Under the pieces are notes generated by a model that saw nothing but the letters and a program-made list of their open reading frames with translations, did not search any database and was not told where the DNA came from. From contig NZ_VANS01000002.1 in assembly GCF_005887615.1 (NCBI RefSeq), positions 124,001 through 188,000 of the forward strand: a DNA stretch of 64,000 nt, in the 5' to 3' direction. Made by a program: the position numbers and the translations under genes. Below are positions 43,890 to 53,901 of this stretch, piece by piece. Numbering within the stretch: the first letter of the stretch is position 1; each line of letters starts with the position of its first letter. This stretch comes from Sulfitobacter sabulilitoris (GTDB lineage: Bacteria > Pseudomonadota > Alphaproteobacteria > Rhodobacterales > Rhodobacteraceae).

Positions 43890-46800
43890 TCAACGGCCCG
43901 GCAGGTCGGCCGGGGCCTCTGGCTTGTCCGCCTCTTGCGGGACATCGACGCGGGCTTCGCGCAGCAATTCCGCAGCGCCCGTCAAGTGGCCCGCGACGGT
44001 CTTGAGCAGGCTCATCAGAACCGCCGGGTCATGTTCGATCACCGCGCGAAACTGCTCTGCCCCGATGCGCAGGAATTGACTTTTCTCAAGCGCGACAAGG
44101 TCAAGCTGCCGGTTTTCCCGCAGGATGATGGCCAGGTCTCCGATGATGCGGCCGGGCCCGACCGCCGTCACCTCGTGCGGCACGTCGTCGTCGTCGCGGT
44201 AGCTCATCATCGCGCTGCCCGACAGACACAGGTACACCGCGTCCGCCCGCTCTCCGCGCGAAAAGATCCGCTGGTCCTTTTCCGCCTCGTACCATTGGGC
44301 GGAAAACGCCAGCAAACGCTGGCTGCGCGCCTCCAGGTCGGCAAAAAGCGGCGTCCGCGAGATCACCCGCAGCTTGCGGCGCAGATCGTCGGAGGCGGTA
44401 TCGTCCTCGGCCTGGACGTCGGCGGCGGCAACACCGTCGATGCGGCCATGCTTGATCTCGACGAAGATATCATAGGCCTGCGGGTGGGCAAAATCGTCTT
44501 CCATGTAGATCAGCGTGGTGTCCGGCAGGATCTCCTGCAGCTTGCGCCGCGTGGCGCTGCGGCTTTCGTCGCCATGGCTGGCAAGAACCTGGTCGAGGAT
44601 CAGGATGTCGGGCCGTTTTATCCCCGCGCGGCTGAAGGCGGCGCGCTCCTGCAAGACACCGGTCAGGTTGGCACCGCCCAGACCGGTGGGAATATCGAAG
44701 ATCGTCTCGGCCACCAGTCGCCGCAAGTCGTGGCTTTCAAGCACTTCGGCGACGACGTCCTCGACCATCTCGCCCTGAACGCCCGCCATCGACGACACGC
44801 GACCGTAGAGCGCGTTTTCCAACAGCGTCAGCCGCGGAAGATAGTTTTCCGGATCGACGGGCACGAACAGGTTGCGCGTGCGCGCGCGCAGGGCCTCGCC
44901 CTGGGTTTTGCGGATATGCAGGATGTCGCGCTTGAAGCTCTCGGGAAAGGCCGGCCCGATCTGCTCGGCGGTAAAGGCGAAGGGCACCGTCAGAAGCAGC
45001 GCGAACTCTTCCTCGGTCAGGGCCTGATCGCCCTTTTCCCGCCGCCGCGAGGCGATATCGACAAGCCGCTCGTACATTTCCTCGTCGATACCCAGCGCGG
45101 TGAACAACGGGTGGCTTGTGCCGTCCATGCCAAAGGTCTGGTGCAGCGTCTCGATCAGGGTCTGCGAAATCGCGATGCCCTGTTCCGCCAGACCCTGCTG
45201 CATCACAAGTTCAAGAAATTCGGTCTCGGCCGCCAAGCCGCGCTGCGAGATGTCGCGCACCGGAGAGGCAAACAGAAGGTTGCCGCCCAGCGGGATCGTC
45301 GGGTTGAATTTGTCCGGATCGAAGCGGTAGACGAACCGCGCCAGATCGCGTTCATTCAGTTGGGCTTCGACCTCGGGGCGCAGGCGGACGATGGCCGCGG
45401 CCAGTTGCGGATGCAGCGCGGGATCGACGCGCGAATTCAACATCCGGCGGAACATCACCTCATCGATGCCCATCGCCTGAACCAGCTTGAACCACCAGCT
45501 TCGGATATCCTCGGTCGTGTTCAGACCGGCCAGCGCAGGATCGACCCAATCCGCGCGCAGGCTGTCCTCGCTGTTGCCGGACTTGCGCGCTTCGATGGAA
45601 AAGCTGTCGCTTTCGTCGGGGTCCCACAACACGGTCCGGGGGCTGAATTTCAGCGGCATCAACAGGTTGTCACCAAGTGTGCCGTCAAAGATGTAGGGCC
45701 GCGAATGGGCGTATCCCACGCGCGCGGCAATCACCGCCTGGTGCAGTTCCGCAAGGTCGTGGCCGTTCAGCGTGACGCTGCCGCGCGATGGCATGACCTC
45801 GCGGGTCAAAAGCTCGGCCAGCGCGGTGCGCTCGACCTGGCTTTTGGATTTGATCGCAACGCGCGATCCTGCCGGAATGTCGAGATTGATATCCTCGAGC
45901 AACGGGTTGCCATCTGCGTTGCGCACCGTCACGTCGCGGATCGATATGGGCCCGTCCAGGCGCGGAATCTCGTCCGGCACGCCCTCGAACAGTTTTTCGG
46001 CGATCATCCCCTTGGGCGCGAACCGCTCCACCACGATGTCCCAGCGCAACGACATGTCCTGCACCTGGTTGTAATAGGTCAGCAGCTCCTTCCAGGGCGA
46101 GCTGAGATCCTTGTAGGCAGCCAATGCCGCAACCAGCGCACCCACCGTGATGTCGCCCCGGATCGCCAGATACCCGCCGACGGAATAGAAAAAGAACGGC
46201 GTCAGCTGCGTGATGAAGTTGTTGAGGAACTTCATGAAGAACTTTTTCTGGTAGATCTGGAAGCGGATGTCGAACAGCCGCCCAAGCCGGTCGGTGAATG
46301 CCGCCAGACGGTAGCGCCAGCCGCCGTTGGTGCGCAGGTCGGTGATGCCCGCCGCCGTCTCGCCGATCTCGGCCGCGAAATGGCGCACTTCGACGATGCG
46401 CTTTTTATTGAGCTGGTTGATCTGCCGTTGCAGCAGCGGGATGATGTAGGCCTGCAACGGGATCAGCGCGATCCCCGCCAGGCCGAACCACACGCTCTGG
46501 ATGAAAAGGAACACGACGATGATCAGCATCTGCCCGGCTTGAAACACCGGCTGGGCGACCGCATCGCCCATCAGCCCGCCCATCGGTTCGGCTTCGGATG
46601 TGACCATCGACACAAGCTCGCCCTGAGACGTGGTCCGGAAATAGCTGCGGGGAAACCGCATCATCCGCTTGACCAGCATATAGCGGAACCGCCGCAGCAA
46701 CCGCTCGGACAGAACGCCCTTCATGGTGTTGAGGCGCATTTTCAGCAACCCGTGCACCAGAACGGACGCGAGATACGCAAAGCACAGGGCCATCAGGAAT

Positions 46801-46991
46801 TGCGTCTGGTTCAGCTCGATGCCGAGGAAATCGATCCGGTCGCTTTGCGCACCGATGGCATCGTTGATGATGCGTTTGGGCAATTCCAGCGTCGCGTAGA
46901 GAAACGGAAAGGTGACAAGCGTGAAAAGCAGCAACATGAACTGTTCTCGCTTGGAGTATTTCCAGATGAAGGAAAACAGCGAGTGTTCCAT
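43890..46991 (-). CDS. Degenerate ABC-type membrane protein with an NBD insertion and a C-terminal cyclic-nucleotide-type domain
   Basis: A 1033-residue single-chain protein. Residues about 15-310 form an ABC exporter type transmembrane domain. A nucleotide-binding domain starts near 348, but its Walker A position reads GSRVAIKSKSQVERTALA (375-392) and lacks GxxGxGKS/T. A 265-residue insertion (about 445-710) lies between the start of the NBD and the signature region. That region reads GANLTGVLQERAAFSRA (772-790) rather than LSGGQ; Walker B is ILILDQ (Glu changed to Gln, about 801); the H-loop histidine is absent (LIYMEDDF). Residues about 875-1010 are a cyclic-nucleotide-binding-like fold (IFSRGERADAVYLCLSGSAMM, GRIIGDLAIIL). 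It would be expected to bind but not normally hydrolyse ATP. Followed at 19 nt by the CPBP protease. Confidence 0.85.
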   Translation of the reverse strand: MEHSLFSFIWKYSKREQFMLLLFTLVTFPFLYATLELPKRIINDAIGAQSDRIDFLGIELNQTQFLMALCFAYLASVLVHGLLKMRLNTMKGVLSERLLRRFRYMLVKRMMRFPRSYFRTTSQGELVSMVTSEAEPMGGLMGDAVAQPVFQAGQMLIIVVFLFIQSVWFGLAGIALIPLQAYIIPLLQRQINQLNKKRIVEVRHFAAEIGETAAGITDLRTNGGWRYRLAAFTDRLGRLFDIRFQIYQKKFFMKFLNNFITQLTPFFFYSVGGYLAIRGDITVGALVAALAAYKDLSSPWKELLTYYNQVQDMSLRWDIVVERFAPKGMIAEKLFEGVPDEIPRLDGPISIRDVTVRNADGNPLLEDINLDIPAGSRVAIKSKSQVERTALAELLTREVMPSRGSVTLNGHDLAELHQAVIAARVGYAHSRPYIFDGTLGDNLLMPLKFSPRTVLWDPDESDSFSIEARKSGNSEDSLRADWVDPALAGLNTTEDIRSWWFKLVQAMGIDEVMFRRMLNSRVDPALHPQLAAAIVRLRPEVEAQLNERDLARFVYRFDPDKFNPTIPLGGNLLFASPVRDISQRGLAAETEFLELVMQQGLAEQGIAISQTLIETLHQTFGMDGTSHPLFTALGIDEEMYERLVDIASRRREKGDQALTEEEFALLLTVPFAFTAEQIGPAFPESFKRDILHIRKTQGEALRARTRNLFVPVDPENYLPRLTLLENALYGRVSSMAGVQGEMVEDVVAEVLESHDLRRLVAETIFDIPTGLGGANLTGVLQERAAFSRAGIKRPDILILDQVLASHGDESRSATRRKLQEILPDTTLIYMEDDFAHPQAYDIFVEIKHGRIDGVAAADVQAEDDTASDDLRRKLRVISRTPLFADLEARSQRLLAFSAQWYEAEKDQRIFSRGERADAVYLCLSGSAMMSYRDDDDVPHEVTAVGPGRIIGDLAIILRENRQLDLVALEKSQFLRIGAEQFRAVIEHDPAVLMSLLKTVAGHLTGAAELLREARVDVPQEADKPEAPADLPGR

Positions 46992-47199
46992 GTTCGGGCT
47001 TTCAAAACGGGCCAGGGGCCATGGTGCGCGGCGCAGACCGTAAAATGGCGCGCGGTGACACATGAACTTAGTCGCAGGGCGGTCTCAATACAAGCGCGCC
47101 GGCATACCGCAACCGCTGTGCGGGGACGCACGCTTTGCCTTGCGGCAGCGCAAACCAATGGCTATTCCGGTGGGGCCGCAGACCCAAGGGAGGCTTCAT

Positions 47200-48963
47200 A
47201 TGTCCAATCAGCGCTTTGATAAAACCAAACTGCCCAGCCGCCATGTGACCGAAGGGCCCGCACGTGCGCCGCACCGGTCCTACTACTACGCGATGGGCAT
47301 GACGGAGCATGAAATTCACCAGCCCCTGGTCGGCGTCGCCACCTGCTGGAACGAAGCGGCCCCCTGCAACATCGCGCTGAACCGTCAGGCGCAGGCGGTC
47401 AAGATGGGCGTCAAGGCCGCCGATGGCACGCCGCGCGAATTCACCACGATCACCGTCACCGACGGCATCGCGATGGGCCACGAGGGCATGCGCTCCTCGC
47501 TTGCGTCGCGCGAGGCGATTGCCGATACCGTCGAATTGACGATGCGCGGGCATTGCTATGACGCGATCGTCGGGCTGGCAGGCTGCGACAAGTCCCTGCC
47601 GGGGATGATGATGGCGATGATCCGGCTGAACGTGCCGTCGGTCTTTCTTTACGGCGGATCGATCCTGCCAGGACGGGCCCCTGCCGGCGCCGACATTCCA
47701 GAAGATTTCGCGGGGCGCGATCTGACTGTCCAGGACATGTTCGAAGCGGTCGGTCGCCACCAGAACGGCTCGATGTCGCAAGCCGCACTCGATGTTCTGG
47801 AGCGCGTCGCCTGCCCTTCGGCGGGTGCTTGCGGCGGGCAGTTCACCGCCAACACGATGGCCTGCGTGTCCGAAGCCATCGGGCTTGCGCTGCCCAACTC
47901 CTCGGGTGCGCCGGCACCCTACGAATCCCGCGACGCCTATGCCGAAGCGTCGGGGGCCGCGGTGATGAACCTGATCGAGAAGAACATCCGTGCGCGTGAT
48001 ATCGTCACGCGCCAGTCGCTTGAAAACGCCGCGCGCATCGTGGCCTGTACCGGCGGCTCGACCAACGCGGGCCTGCACCTGCCCGCGATGGCGCATGAGG
48101 CGGGGATCGACTTCTTTCTGGACGACGTCTGCGAGATTTTCCGCGACACGCCCTATTTCGTCGATATGAAGCCCGGCGGCGCCTATGTCGCCAAGGACCT
48201 CTACGAGGCCGGCGGCGTGCCGGTGGTGATGAACGAGTTGCGCAAGGCGGGGCTTATCCACGAGGATTGCATGACCGCGACCGGCTATTCGATGGGCGAA
48301 GAGCTCGACAAGCTGACCCGCGAAGCGGATGGCCGCGTGATCCATTCGGTTGCCAACCCGATCAGCAAGACAGGCGGCGTCGTGGGCCTGAAAGGCAACC
48401 TTGCCCCCGAAGGCGCCATCGTGAAAATCGCCGGAATGGCCGAGAACGAGATTGTCTTTACCGGCCCCGCGCATGTGTTCGAGTGCGAGGAGGACGCCTT
48501 TGAGGCCGTCAAGAACCGCGACTACAAGGAAGGCGAGGTCATCGTGATCCGCAACGAGGGCCCCTCCGGCGGGCCCGGCATGCGCGAGATGCTGGCCACG
48601 ACCGCGGCGCTGTCCGGCCAGGGCATGGGCAAGAAAGTCGCGCTGATCACCGACGGTCGTTTTTCGGGCGCCACACGCGGCTTTTGTGTCGGTCATGTCG
48701 GCCCGGAGGCCGCGCACGGCGGTCCGATCGCGTTGTTGAAGGACGGTGACATGATCACGCTTGACGCGATCAAGGGCACCATCAGCGTCGATGTGTCGGA
48801 CGACGAGATGGTCAAGCGCAAGTCCGAATGGAGCGGCGCGCGCGAAACGCTTTATGGCGCCGGCGCGCTTTGGAAATACGCGCAACTGGTGGGTCCGACC
48901 TATCTGGGCGCCGTCACGCACCCCGGCGCCAAGGCCGAGCGACATGACTACATGGACCTTTAA
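47200..48963 (+). CDS. ilvD: Dihydroxy-acid dehydratase
   Basis: IlvD dehydrates dihydroxy acids in valine, leucine and isoleucine synthesis. The 587-residue protein has the Fe-S cysteines in [26 protein letters not shown] and [16 protein letters not shown]. The usual C-terminal [27 protein letters not shown] and [12 protein letters not shown] are present. AAGGGAGG precedes the ATG. Divergent from the degenerate ABC gene across 208 bp; the lipoprotein gene overlaps its 3' end by 20 nt. Confidence 0.97.
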   Translation: MSNQRFDKTKLPSRHVTEGPARAPHRSYYYAMGMTEHEIHQPLVGVATCWNEAAPCNIALNRQAQAVKMGVKAADGTPREFTTITVTDGIAMGHEGMRSSLASREAIADTVELTMRGHCYDAIVGLAGCDKSLPGMMMAMIRLNVPSVFLYGGSILPGRAPAGADIPEDFAGRDLTVQDMFEAVGRHQNGSMSQAALDVLERVACPSAGACGGQFTANTMACVSEAIGLALPNSSGAPAPYESRDAYAEASGAAVMNLIEKNIRARDIVTRQSLENAARIVACTGGSTNAGLHLPAMAHEAGIDFFLDDVCEIFRDTPYFVDMKPGGAYVAKDLYEAGGVPVVMNELRKAGLIHEDCMTATGYSMGEELDKLTREADGRVIHSVANPISKTGGVVGLKGNLAPEGAIVKIAGMAENEIVFTGPAHVFECEEDAFEAVKNRDYKEGEVIVIRNEGPSGGPGMREMLATTAALSGQGMGKKVALITDGRFSGATRGFCVGHVGPEAAHGGPIALLKDGDMITLDAIKGTISVDVSDDEMVKRKSEWSGARETLYGAGALWKYAQLVGPTYLGAVTHPGAKAERHDYMDL

Positions 48964-49558
48964 GGGTCCTATAGCCGCACTGGCGTTGCTGGCCCTGACC
49001 GCCTGCGAGGGCGGTCAGGGCATCGGTGCGCAGGCGCAAAAGCCCCTGACCGCGGCGCGCATGATGTCGGGCGCGGTGATCCTCGTGCCGCCAAGCGGGT
49101 TTTGCATCGATCGCGGCAGCCTGCGCGCCAGTTTTGCGCTGATGGCTCGGTGCGACACGCTGGGTGCTGCGCCCGAGACCGCGCGCGGCGCGCCACTGGG
49201 GTTGATCACGGCCAGTTTCGCCGCCGCCGCCGACGGCGACCCGCTGCCCAGCCAGGGCGATCTGCTCGCCACGGCCAGCGTGACACGGGTCCTCAAGGCG
49301 CAGTCGTCAAAGGATATGCTGTTGCTTCATGCCAGCGGTCCGGCCCCGTCCAAGGGGCTGTCGGACGTGCACTGGCGGGGGGCCGCGCGTCTGGGCGGGC
49401 ATATCGTGGCGGTCGCGCTCTACGGTCCACGGGACGGACGCGCGATAGGCCCGGAGGGCGCTGTGATCGTGCAACAGCTCTTTGACGGCACCCGCGCCCA
49501 GATCGACGCCGCGCGCGGCGGCACCGCAAAAACAACACCGCCCAAAAAAGGCTCCTGA
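48944..49558 (+). CDS. Predicted lipoprotein of unknown function
   Basis: A 204-residue exported protein with a lipobox ([13 protein letters not shown]; Cys about residue 21). The mature part has a two-cysteine region (GFCIDRGSL...MARCDTLG) and no recognisable domain; the C-terminus ([11 protein letters not shown]) is disordered. It overlaps ilvD by 20 nt, so it is probably co-transcribed, but a link to branched-chain amino-acid synthesis is doubtful. Confidence 0.8.
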   Translation: MTTWTFKGPIAALALLALTACEGGQGIGAQAQKPLTAARMMSGAVILVPPSGFCIDRGSLRASFALMARCDTLGAAPETARGAPLGLITASFAAAADGDPLPSQGDLLATASVTRVLKAQSSKDMLLLHASGPAPSKGLSDVHWRGAARLGGHIVAVALYGPRDGRAIGPEGAVIVQQLFDGTRAQIDAARGGTAKTTPPKKGS

Positions 49559-49637
49559 CGGACATTTCGCGGTTTGTTTGAATTGCCGCCTTCCGCTAGA
49601 CAGGACAGCAGGGGCAAAAGGGCACGATCCGGACAAT

Positions 49638-50411
49638 ATGAAGAAGGTCAGCGGCAGTTTTCTGGACACGGCGTTCTATTTGCACGCCATACGGCGGTGG
49701 GCGCGCATCGCGCGCAACGCCGGTGTCACCGATCTGGCCCAACTGCGCCGGGAACGCGGGCGCGCGCGACTGCTCAAGGCGCATCTGGACCGGCTGATCC
49801 ACACCGCCGACGAACGTCTGGCGCTGCCCATCATCGGCTCCACCAGTTTTCCCAAGCCGCACAATGCGGACTGGGCGTGGCGGCCCGAACTGTGGCGCGG
49901 GCCGCTGGCCACGCCGGGGATGTCATCGGTCGGGACCAAATCGATGCTTGGGTCCGAGGTGACGCTGTTTCACGACTGCGACTATTCCGAACTGACCCTG
50001 CGCCAACTGCGCAACCTGCGCGAGGCCGATCTGGCGCCCTACGGCCTGCGCATGGACGTGTTTCGATTTGACGGGTCGTTTCTGTCGCTGGTGATCGACT
50101 TGCCGGACGTCGCGGTGCACGGGCTCAAGCGGACGCATCTCTTGCGCGTCAGCGCCATCATCGAAATGGAAAAGCCGATCGAGATTTTCGCGCGGCTCAA
50201 TATCCGGCATGGGCCCAATACCGAACAGATTGTCCGCGAACTGCCCCTCAACGAAGGCGAGATCACGGTCGAGTTCGATCTGGCCTACTCGAACCTGAAT
50301 GAAAAGCGGGTGGAAAAGGCGTGGATCGACCTGATCTTTGAAGGGCCGCAGATGAATCAGGTCGTGCTGCGCGATCTGACATTCGCGCGGCGTCCGCGCG
50401 CGCAACTGTAA
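49638..50411 (+). CDS. DUF6478-like conserved protein
   Basis: A 257-residue soluble protein: N-terminal basic helices (SFLDTAFYLHAIRRWARIARNAGVTDLAQLRRERGRARLLKAHLDRLIHTA), then a beta-rich central part (MLGSEVTLFHDCDYSELTLRQLRNLREADLAPYGLRMDVFRFDGSFLSLVIDLP) and a C-terminal strand region. It resembles a Rhodobacterales family of unknown function (DUF6478; from memory). Followed 22 nt later by a short gene, perhaps a partner. Confidence 0.65.
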   Translation: MKKVSGSFLDTAFYLHAIRRWARIARNAGVTDLAQLRRERGRARLLKAHLDRLIHTADERLALPIIGSTSFPKPHNADWAWRPELWRGPLATPGMSSVGTKSMLGSEVTLFHDCDYSELTLRQLRNLREADLAPYGLRMDVFRFDGSFLSLVIDLPDVAVHGLKRTHLLRVSAIIEMEKPIEIFARLNIRHGPNTEQIVRELPLNEGEITVEFDLAYSNLNEKRVEKAWIDLIFEGPQMNQVVLRDLTFARRPRAQL

Positions 50412-50433
50412 CCACGGTCCGGAGGGGGCGAAG

Positions 50434-50799
50434 ATGCTGGAACTGACCAAGACCAAGATGCGCCAGGGCCTGTGGGAAGGCATCCTGACCGGCGCGGGCG
50501 ACACCCAGCCGAATCTGAGCGTGACCCATCAGCAGGTGGCGGTGCCGGGCATAACCCTGACCCGCGATGCCGCCAGTGGACACTGGGCGCTGCGCGTGCC
50601 CATCCCGCCAGAGGCGGTGTCGGACGGGGTGCAGACGATCCTGATCACGGATGCGGACAGCCAGACCCGGCTGGGCCATCTGACGCTGATCGCCGGCGAG
50701 GCCCTGGGCGACGACATGCGCGCCGAAATCGATCTGCTGCGCGCCGAACTCGACATGCTCAAGCGGGCCTTTCGCAGGCATTGCCTTGAGACGACCTAG
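50434..50799 (+). CDS. Conserved hypothetical protein with a C-terminal coiled coil
   Basis: A 121-residue protein. The first 90 residues are beta-rich (LEGILTGAGDTQPNLSVTHQQVAVPGITLTRDAASGHWALRVPIPPEAV), and residues about 92-118 form a coiled coil (DDMRAEIDLLRAELDMLKRAFRRHC). GGAGGGGG gives a strong ribosome site. It is transcribed directly after the DUF6478-like gene. Function unknown. Confidence 0.75.
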   Translation: MLELTKTKMRQGLWEGILTGAGDTQPNLSVTHQQVAVPGITLTRDAASGHWALRVPIPPEAVSDGVQTILITDADSQTRLGHLTLIAGEALGDDMRAEIDLLRAELDMLKRAFRRHCLETT

Positions 50800-50906
50800 C
50801 CCGGTTACGCATGGCGATGAACCCATTGCCCGTTCGCGCGTTGGGCCCGGACCGCACCGCACCGACCGGTGGGGTCAGGTGCGGTATCCAGTAAGGGGTT
50901 GATCAC

Positions 50907-51569
50907 ATGAACATGAAAAACCGAACGTTCGGGGTGATCGGGCTCGGAAACTTCGGCGCGACCGTCGCTGCGGAACTGACGCGCTTTGGCAACCACGTGA
51001 TCGGTATCGATAGCGACGAAAAGCAGGTCACGCGCCACGCGGACAGCATGGCCCAGACCATGATCGCCGACGCCCGCGAGGAAGCCGCCCTACGCGAGGC
51101 CGGTCTGGCGGAGTGCGATGTCGCGCTGGTGGCGATGGGATCGGACCTGGAGGCCAGCATACTCGCCGCGATGAACCTCAAGCTGCTGGGCGTGGAAAAG
51201 GTCTGGGCCAAGGCCACGACGAAAACGCATCACCGCATCCTGAGCAAACTGGGCGTGGACCGGGTGATCCATCCCGAGGTCGAGGTCGGCCAGCACATCG
51301 CGCAGGTGCTGCACAACCCGCTGGTCCGTGACTACGTCAGCCTTGGCAACGGCTATCACGTCGTCAACTTTCGAATCCCCGAAGCGCTTGAAGGCAAGGC
51401 GCTCAAGGATCTGCCGCATACCGAGAAATACAAGCTGCGCTGCATCGGGGTAATGCGCGGCAGCGAATTCGTGGGCCAGGACGGCGATTCCTGCGAATTG
51501 CAGCGCGATGATCTTCTGCTGCTATTGGGCCAGCGTCAGGATCTGCGCGACTTTGCGACCAGCCTCTGA
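50907..51569 (+). CDS. ktrA: Potassium-uptake regulatory subunit, KtrA/TrkA type
   Basis: A 220-residue RCK protein: an NAD/ATP-binding TrkA_N domain (FGVIGLGNFGATVAAELTRFGNHVIGIDSDE, residues 6-40) and a C-terminal TrkA_C domain (about 140-220). One RCK repeat identifies KtrA/C rather than the double-RCK TrkA. It gates the KtrB channel, whose gene starts 3 nt later. TAAGGGG precedes the ATG. Confidence 0.93.
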   Translation: MNMKNRTFGVIGLGNFGATVAAELTRFGNHVIGIDSDEKQVTRHADSMAQTMIADAREEAALREAGLAECDVALVAMGSDLEASILAAMNLKLLGVEKVWAKATTKTHHRILSKLGVDRVIHPEVEVGQHIAQVLHNPLVRDYVSLGNGYHVVNFRIPEALEGKALKDLPHTEKYKLRCIGVMRGSEFVGQDGDSCELQRDDLLLLLGQRQDLRDFATSL

Positions 51570-51572
51570 CCA

Positions 51573-52919
51573 ATGAGGTCCATTCGCAAACACCTGTCCA
51601 GAAAATCGGTCTGGCGGTTGCCGCCGCCTGCTCTGCTGGCGCTGATCTACGTCGTTTGCATCCTGCTGGGCGCTGGGCTGCTCATGCTGCCGGTATCCAA
51701 TACCAACGGCATCGCCTGGGCGGATGCGCTGTTCACCTCGACCTCGGCGGTGACTGTCACCGGGCTTGTCGTGGTCGATACCGGATCGGCCTTTACGCAT
51801 TTCGGGCAGGGCGTGATCGCGTTTCTGATCCAGATGGGCGGCCTTGGGTTGATGACCTTTGCGGTGCTGGTGCTGTCGGCGCTCGGCATCCCGATCGGGA
51901 TGCCGCAACGCCTGATCCTGCGCGAAGACCTGAACCAGACAAAGATCGGCAACCTCACGACGCTGGTGTGGATCATCCTGCGGATCGCGATCTTGTGCGA
52001 AGCCCTGGGCGTTCTGGTCCTGAGCTTTGTCTTCGTTCCCGAATTCGGTCTGTGGGAAGGCCTTTGGCAGGCGGTCTTCCACAGCGTCTCGGCGTTCAAC
52101 AACGCCGGCTTCGCATTGTTCCCCGACAGCCTGTCGCGGTGGGTGGCCAACCCAGTCGTCAATGTCGTCATCCCCGCGATGTTCATTCTGGGCGGCATCG
52201 GTTTCATCGTGGTGGGCGACCTGTGGCAAAAGCGATCCTGGCGCCGCTTGACGCTGCACAGCAAACTGATGCTGTCGGGCACGGCGGTTCTGATCCTGTG
52301 GTCGTGGGTCATGTTCGCGCTGCTGGAATGGACAAATCCCGGCACGTTGGGTGGTCTGCAGGACACCGGCGCACGGCTTTGGGCAAGCTGGTTTCAGGCG
52401 GTGACACCGCGCACCGCGGGCTTCAACACGCTCGACACCGGCGCGATGCGCGACAGCACGACGTTGATGACCATGACCTTGATGCTGGTGGGCGGCGGCA
52501 GCACATCGACCGCGGGCGGGATCAAGGTCACGACCCTGATCGTGCTGGTCATGGCGACGCTGGCGTTTTTCAAGCGACGGTCCTCCCTGCACGCCTTTGG
52601 CCGCAGCCTGGGGCTGGACGAGGTGATGAAGGTCATGGCGCTGACCACGATCAGCCTTTTGCTGGTGCTCAGCGGGCTTTTCATCATGTCCATCACCCAT
52701 GACGGAGAGATCTTCGACCTTGCCTTTGAGGTGACGTCGGCCTTTGGCACGGTCGGCCTGTCGCGGGGCGCCACCGCGGAATTGGACGGCATCGGCCGCG
52801 CGATGATCATCGTCATCATGTTTCTGGGACGCGTCGGGCCCCTGACCATCGGTTTCTTTCTGGCGACCCAGTCCGTGCCGCGCGTCCGCTATCCCGCCGG
52901 GCAGGTGTACCTCGGCTGA
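51573..52919 (+). CDS. ktrB: Potassium-uptake membrane subunit, KtrB/TrkH type
   Basis: A 448-residue channel-like transporter with four M1-P-M2 units. Selectivity-filter glycines occur in TSAVTVTGLVVV, SVSAFNNAGFALF, QAVTPRTAGFNTL and SAFGTVGLSRG. The short length and partner gene indicate KtrB. It imports potassium coupled to sodium. It is immediately downstream of ktrA and convergent with a sodium channel gene. Confidence 0.95.
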   Translation: MRSIRKHLSRKSVWRLPPPALLALIYVVCILLGAGLLMLPVSNTNGIAWADALFTSTSAVTVTGLVVVDTGSAFTHFGQGVIAFLIQMGGLGLMTFAVLVLSALGIPIGMPQRLILREDLNQTKIGNLTTLVWIILRIAILCEALGVLVLSFVFVPEFGLWEGLWQAVFHSVSAFNNAGFALFPDSLSRWVANPVVNVVIPAMFILGGIGFIVVGDLWQKRSWRRLTLHSKLMLSGTAVLILWSWVMFALLEWTNPGTLGGLQDTGARLWASWFQAVTPRTAGFNTLDTGAMRDSTTLMTMTLMLVGGGSTSTAGGIKVTTLIVLVMATLAFFKRRSSLHAFGRSLGLDEVMKVMALTTISLLLVLSGLFIMSITHDGEIFDLAFEVTSAFGTVGLSRGATAELDGIGRAMIIVIMFLGRVGPLTIGFFLATQSVPRVRYPAGQVYLG

Positions 52920-52933
52920 TACCAGCGCGTCGC

Positions 52934-53761
52934 CTATGACCGCGGAGGCCCGCCCGATCGCTCCTTGAGCAGCGTCTCGATGTCCTTGAGCCGGTTCAGA
53001 ACATCGTCGCGGTAGCTGTCGGTGCGTTCGTTCGCTTCTTCGTGGTGCGCGTCCTGCATGGAATTGACCACGAGACCGACCACGAGGTTCACGACCACGA
53101 AGGTGGTGACAAGGATGAAGGGCACGAAAAACAGCCACGCGTGGGGATAGACCTGCATGACCGGGCGCACGATCCCCATCGACCAGCTTTCCAGCGTCAT
53201 GATCTGGAACAGGGAATAAAGCGAACGTCCCAGCGTGCCGAACCAGTCCGGAAAGGCGGCGCCGAACAGCTTGGTCGCCATCACCGCGCCGATGTAGAAC
53301 ACCAGCCCCATCAGCAGGAAAACCGACCCCATGCCGGGCAGCGCGTTGATCAGGCCTTCGACCACCCGCCGCAGCGTCGGCGCGACAGATATCACACGCA
53401 ACAGCCGCAGGATTCGCATCGCCCGCAGAACCGAAAGCCCCTGCGACGCCGGCACCAGCGAAATCGCCACGATCAGGAAATCGAAGATATTCCAGCCATC
53501 CCTGAAGAACCGCAACCGCTCCACAAAGATCTTGAGCCCGATCTCGATGACGAAAATCGCCAGGCAAAGCGTGTCGAGCACCAGGATCAGCGGGCCCGCC
53601 TGCGCCATCACGGCGTCGGAGGTTTCCAGCCCGAGGATGACGGCATTGAACAGGATCACGCCAAGGATGAATCCTTGGAAAACCGGGCGCTTGATGAAGC
53701 GGGCCAGGCTGTCACGCAATGAAGACGTCGGGGAGGCGGCAAGAATGGTTTTATGTGTCAT
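52934..53761 (-). CDS. NaChBac-type voltage-gated sodium channel
   Basis: A 275-residue single-domain six-span ion channel. The S4 voltage sensor carries regularly spaced arginines (SVLRAMRILRLLRVISVAPTLRRVV), the pore filter reads TLESWSMG as in sodium-selective bacterial channels, and the C-terminal helix (residues about 240-275) is a likely tetramerising coiled coil. The ATG at 53761 is used; an upstream in-frame ATG at 53821 would add 20 residues. Convergent with ktrB. Confidence 0.92.
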   Translation of the reverse strand: MTHKTILAASPTSSLRDSLARFIKRPVFQGFILGVILFNAVILGLETSDAVMAQAGPLILVLDTLCLAIFVIEIGLKIFVERLRFFRDGWNIFDFLIVAISLVPASQGLSVLRAMRILRLLRVISVAPTLRRVVEGLINALPGMGSVFLLMGLVFYIGAVMATKLFGAAFPDWFGTLGRSLYSLFQIMTLESWSMGIVRPVMQVYPHAWLFFVPFILVTTFVVVNLVVGLVVNSMQDAHHEEANERTDSYRDDVLNRLKDIETLLKERSGGPPRS

Positions 53762-53901
53762 GGGCTTGCATATGGTGCGTTCGCGGCGCGACGCCAAGTA
53801 GAAAGCCGTGCGGTCGGACATCCGCGCGCATGGCCGTCAGCAGGAAGGCGCCTGTTGTCCGGGCGATCGGACCGCTGTCGCGCGGCTTTGGTCTGCGTCA
53901 A

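Noticed and set aside
43935-47219. A 1094-codon open frame on the plus strand opposite the degenerate ABC gene
   Set aside because: Antisense shadow caused by high GC and codon bias; its translation is low-complexity Arg/Gln/His-rich with no domain, while the minus strand encodes a coherent protein.
47068-48945. A 625-codon open frame opposite ilvD
   Set aside because: Antisense shadow of a clear ilvD.
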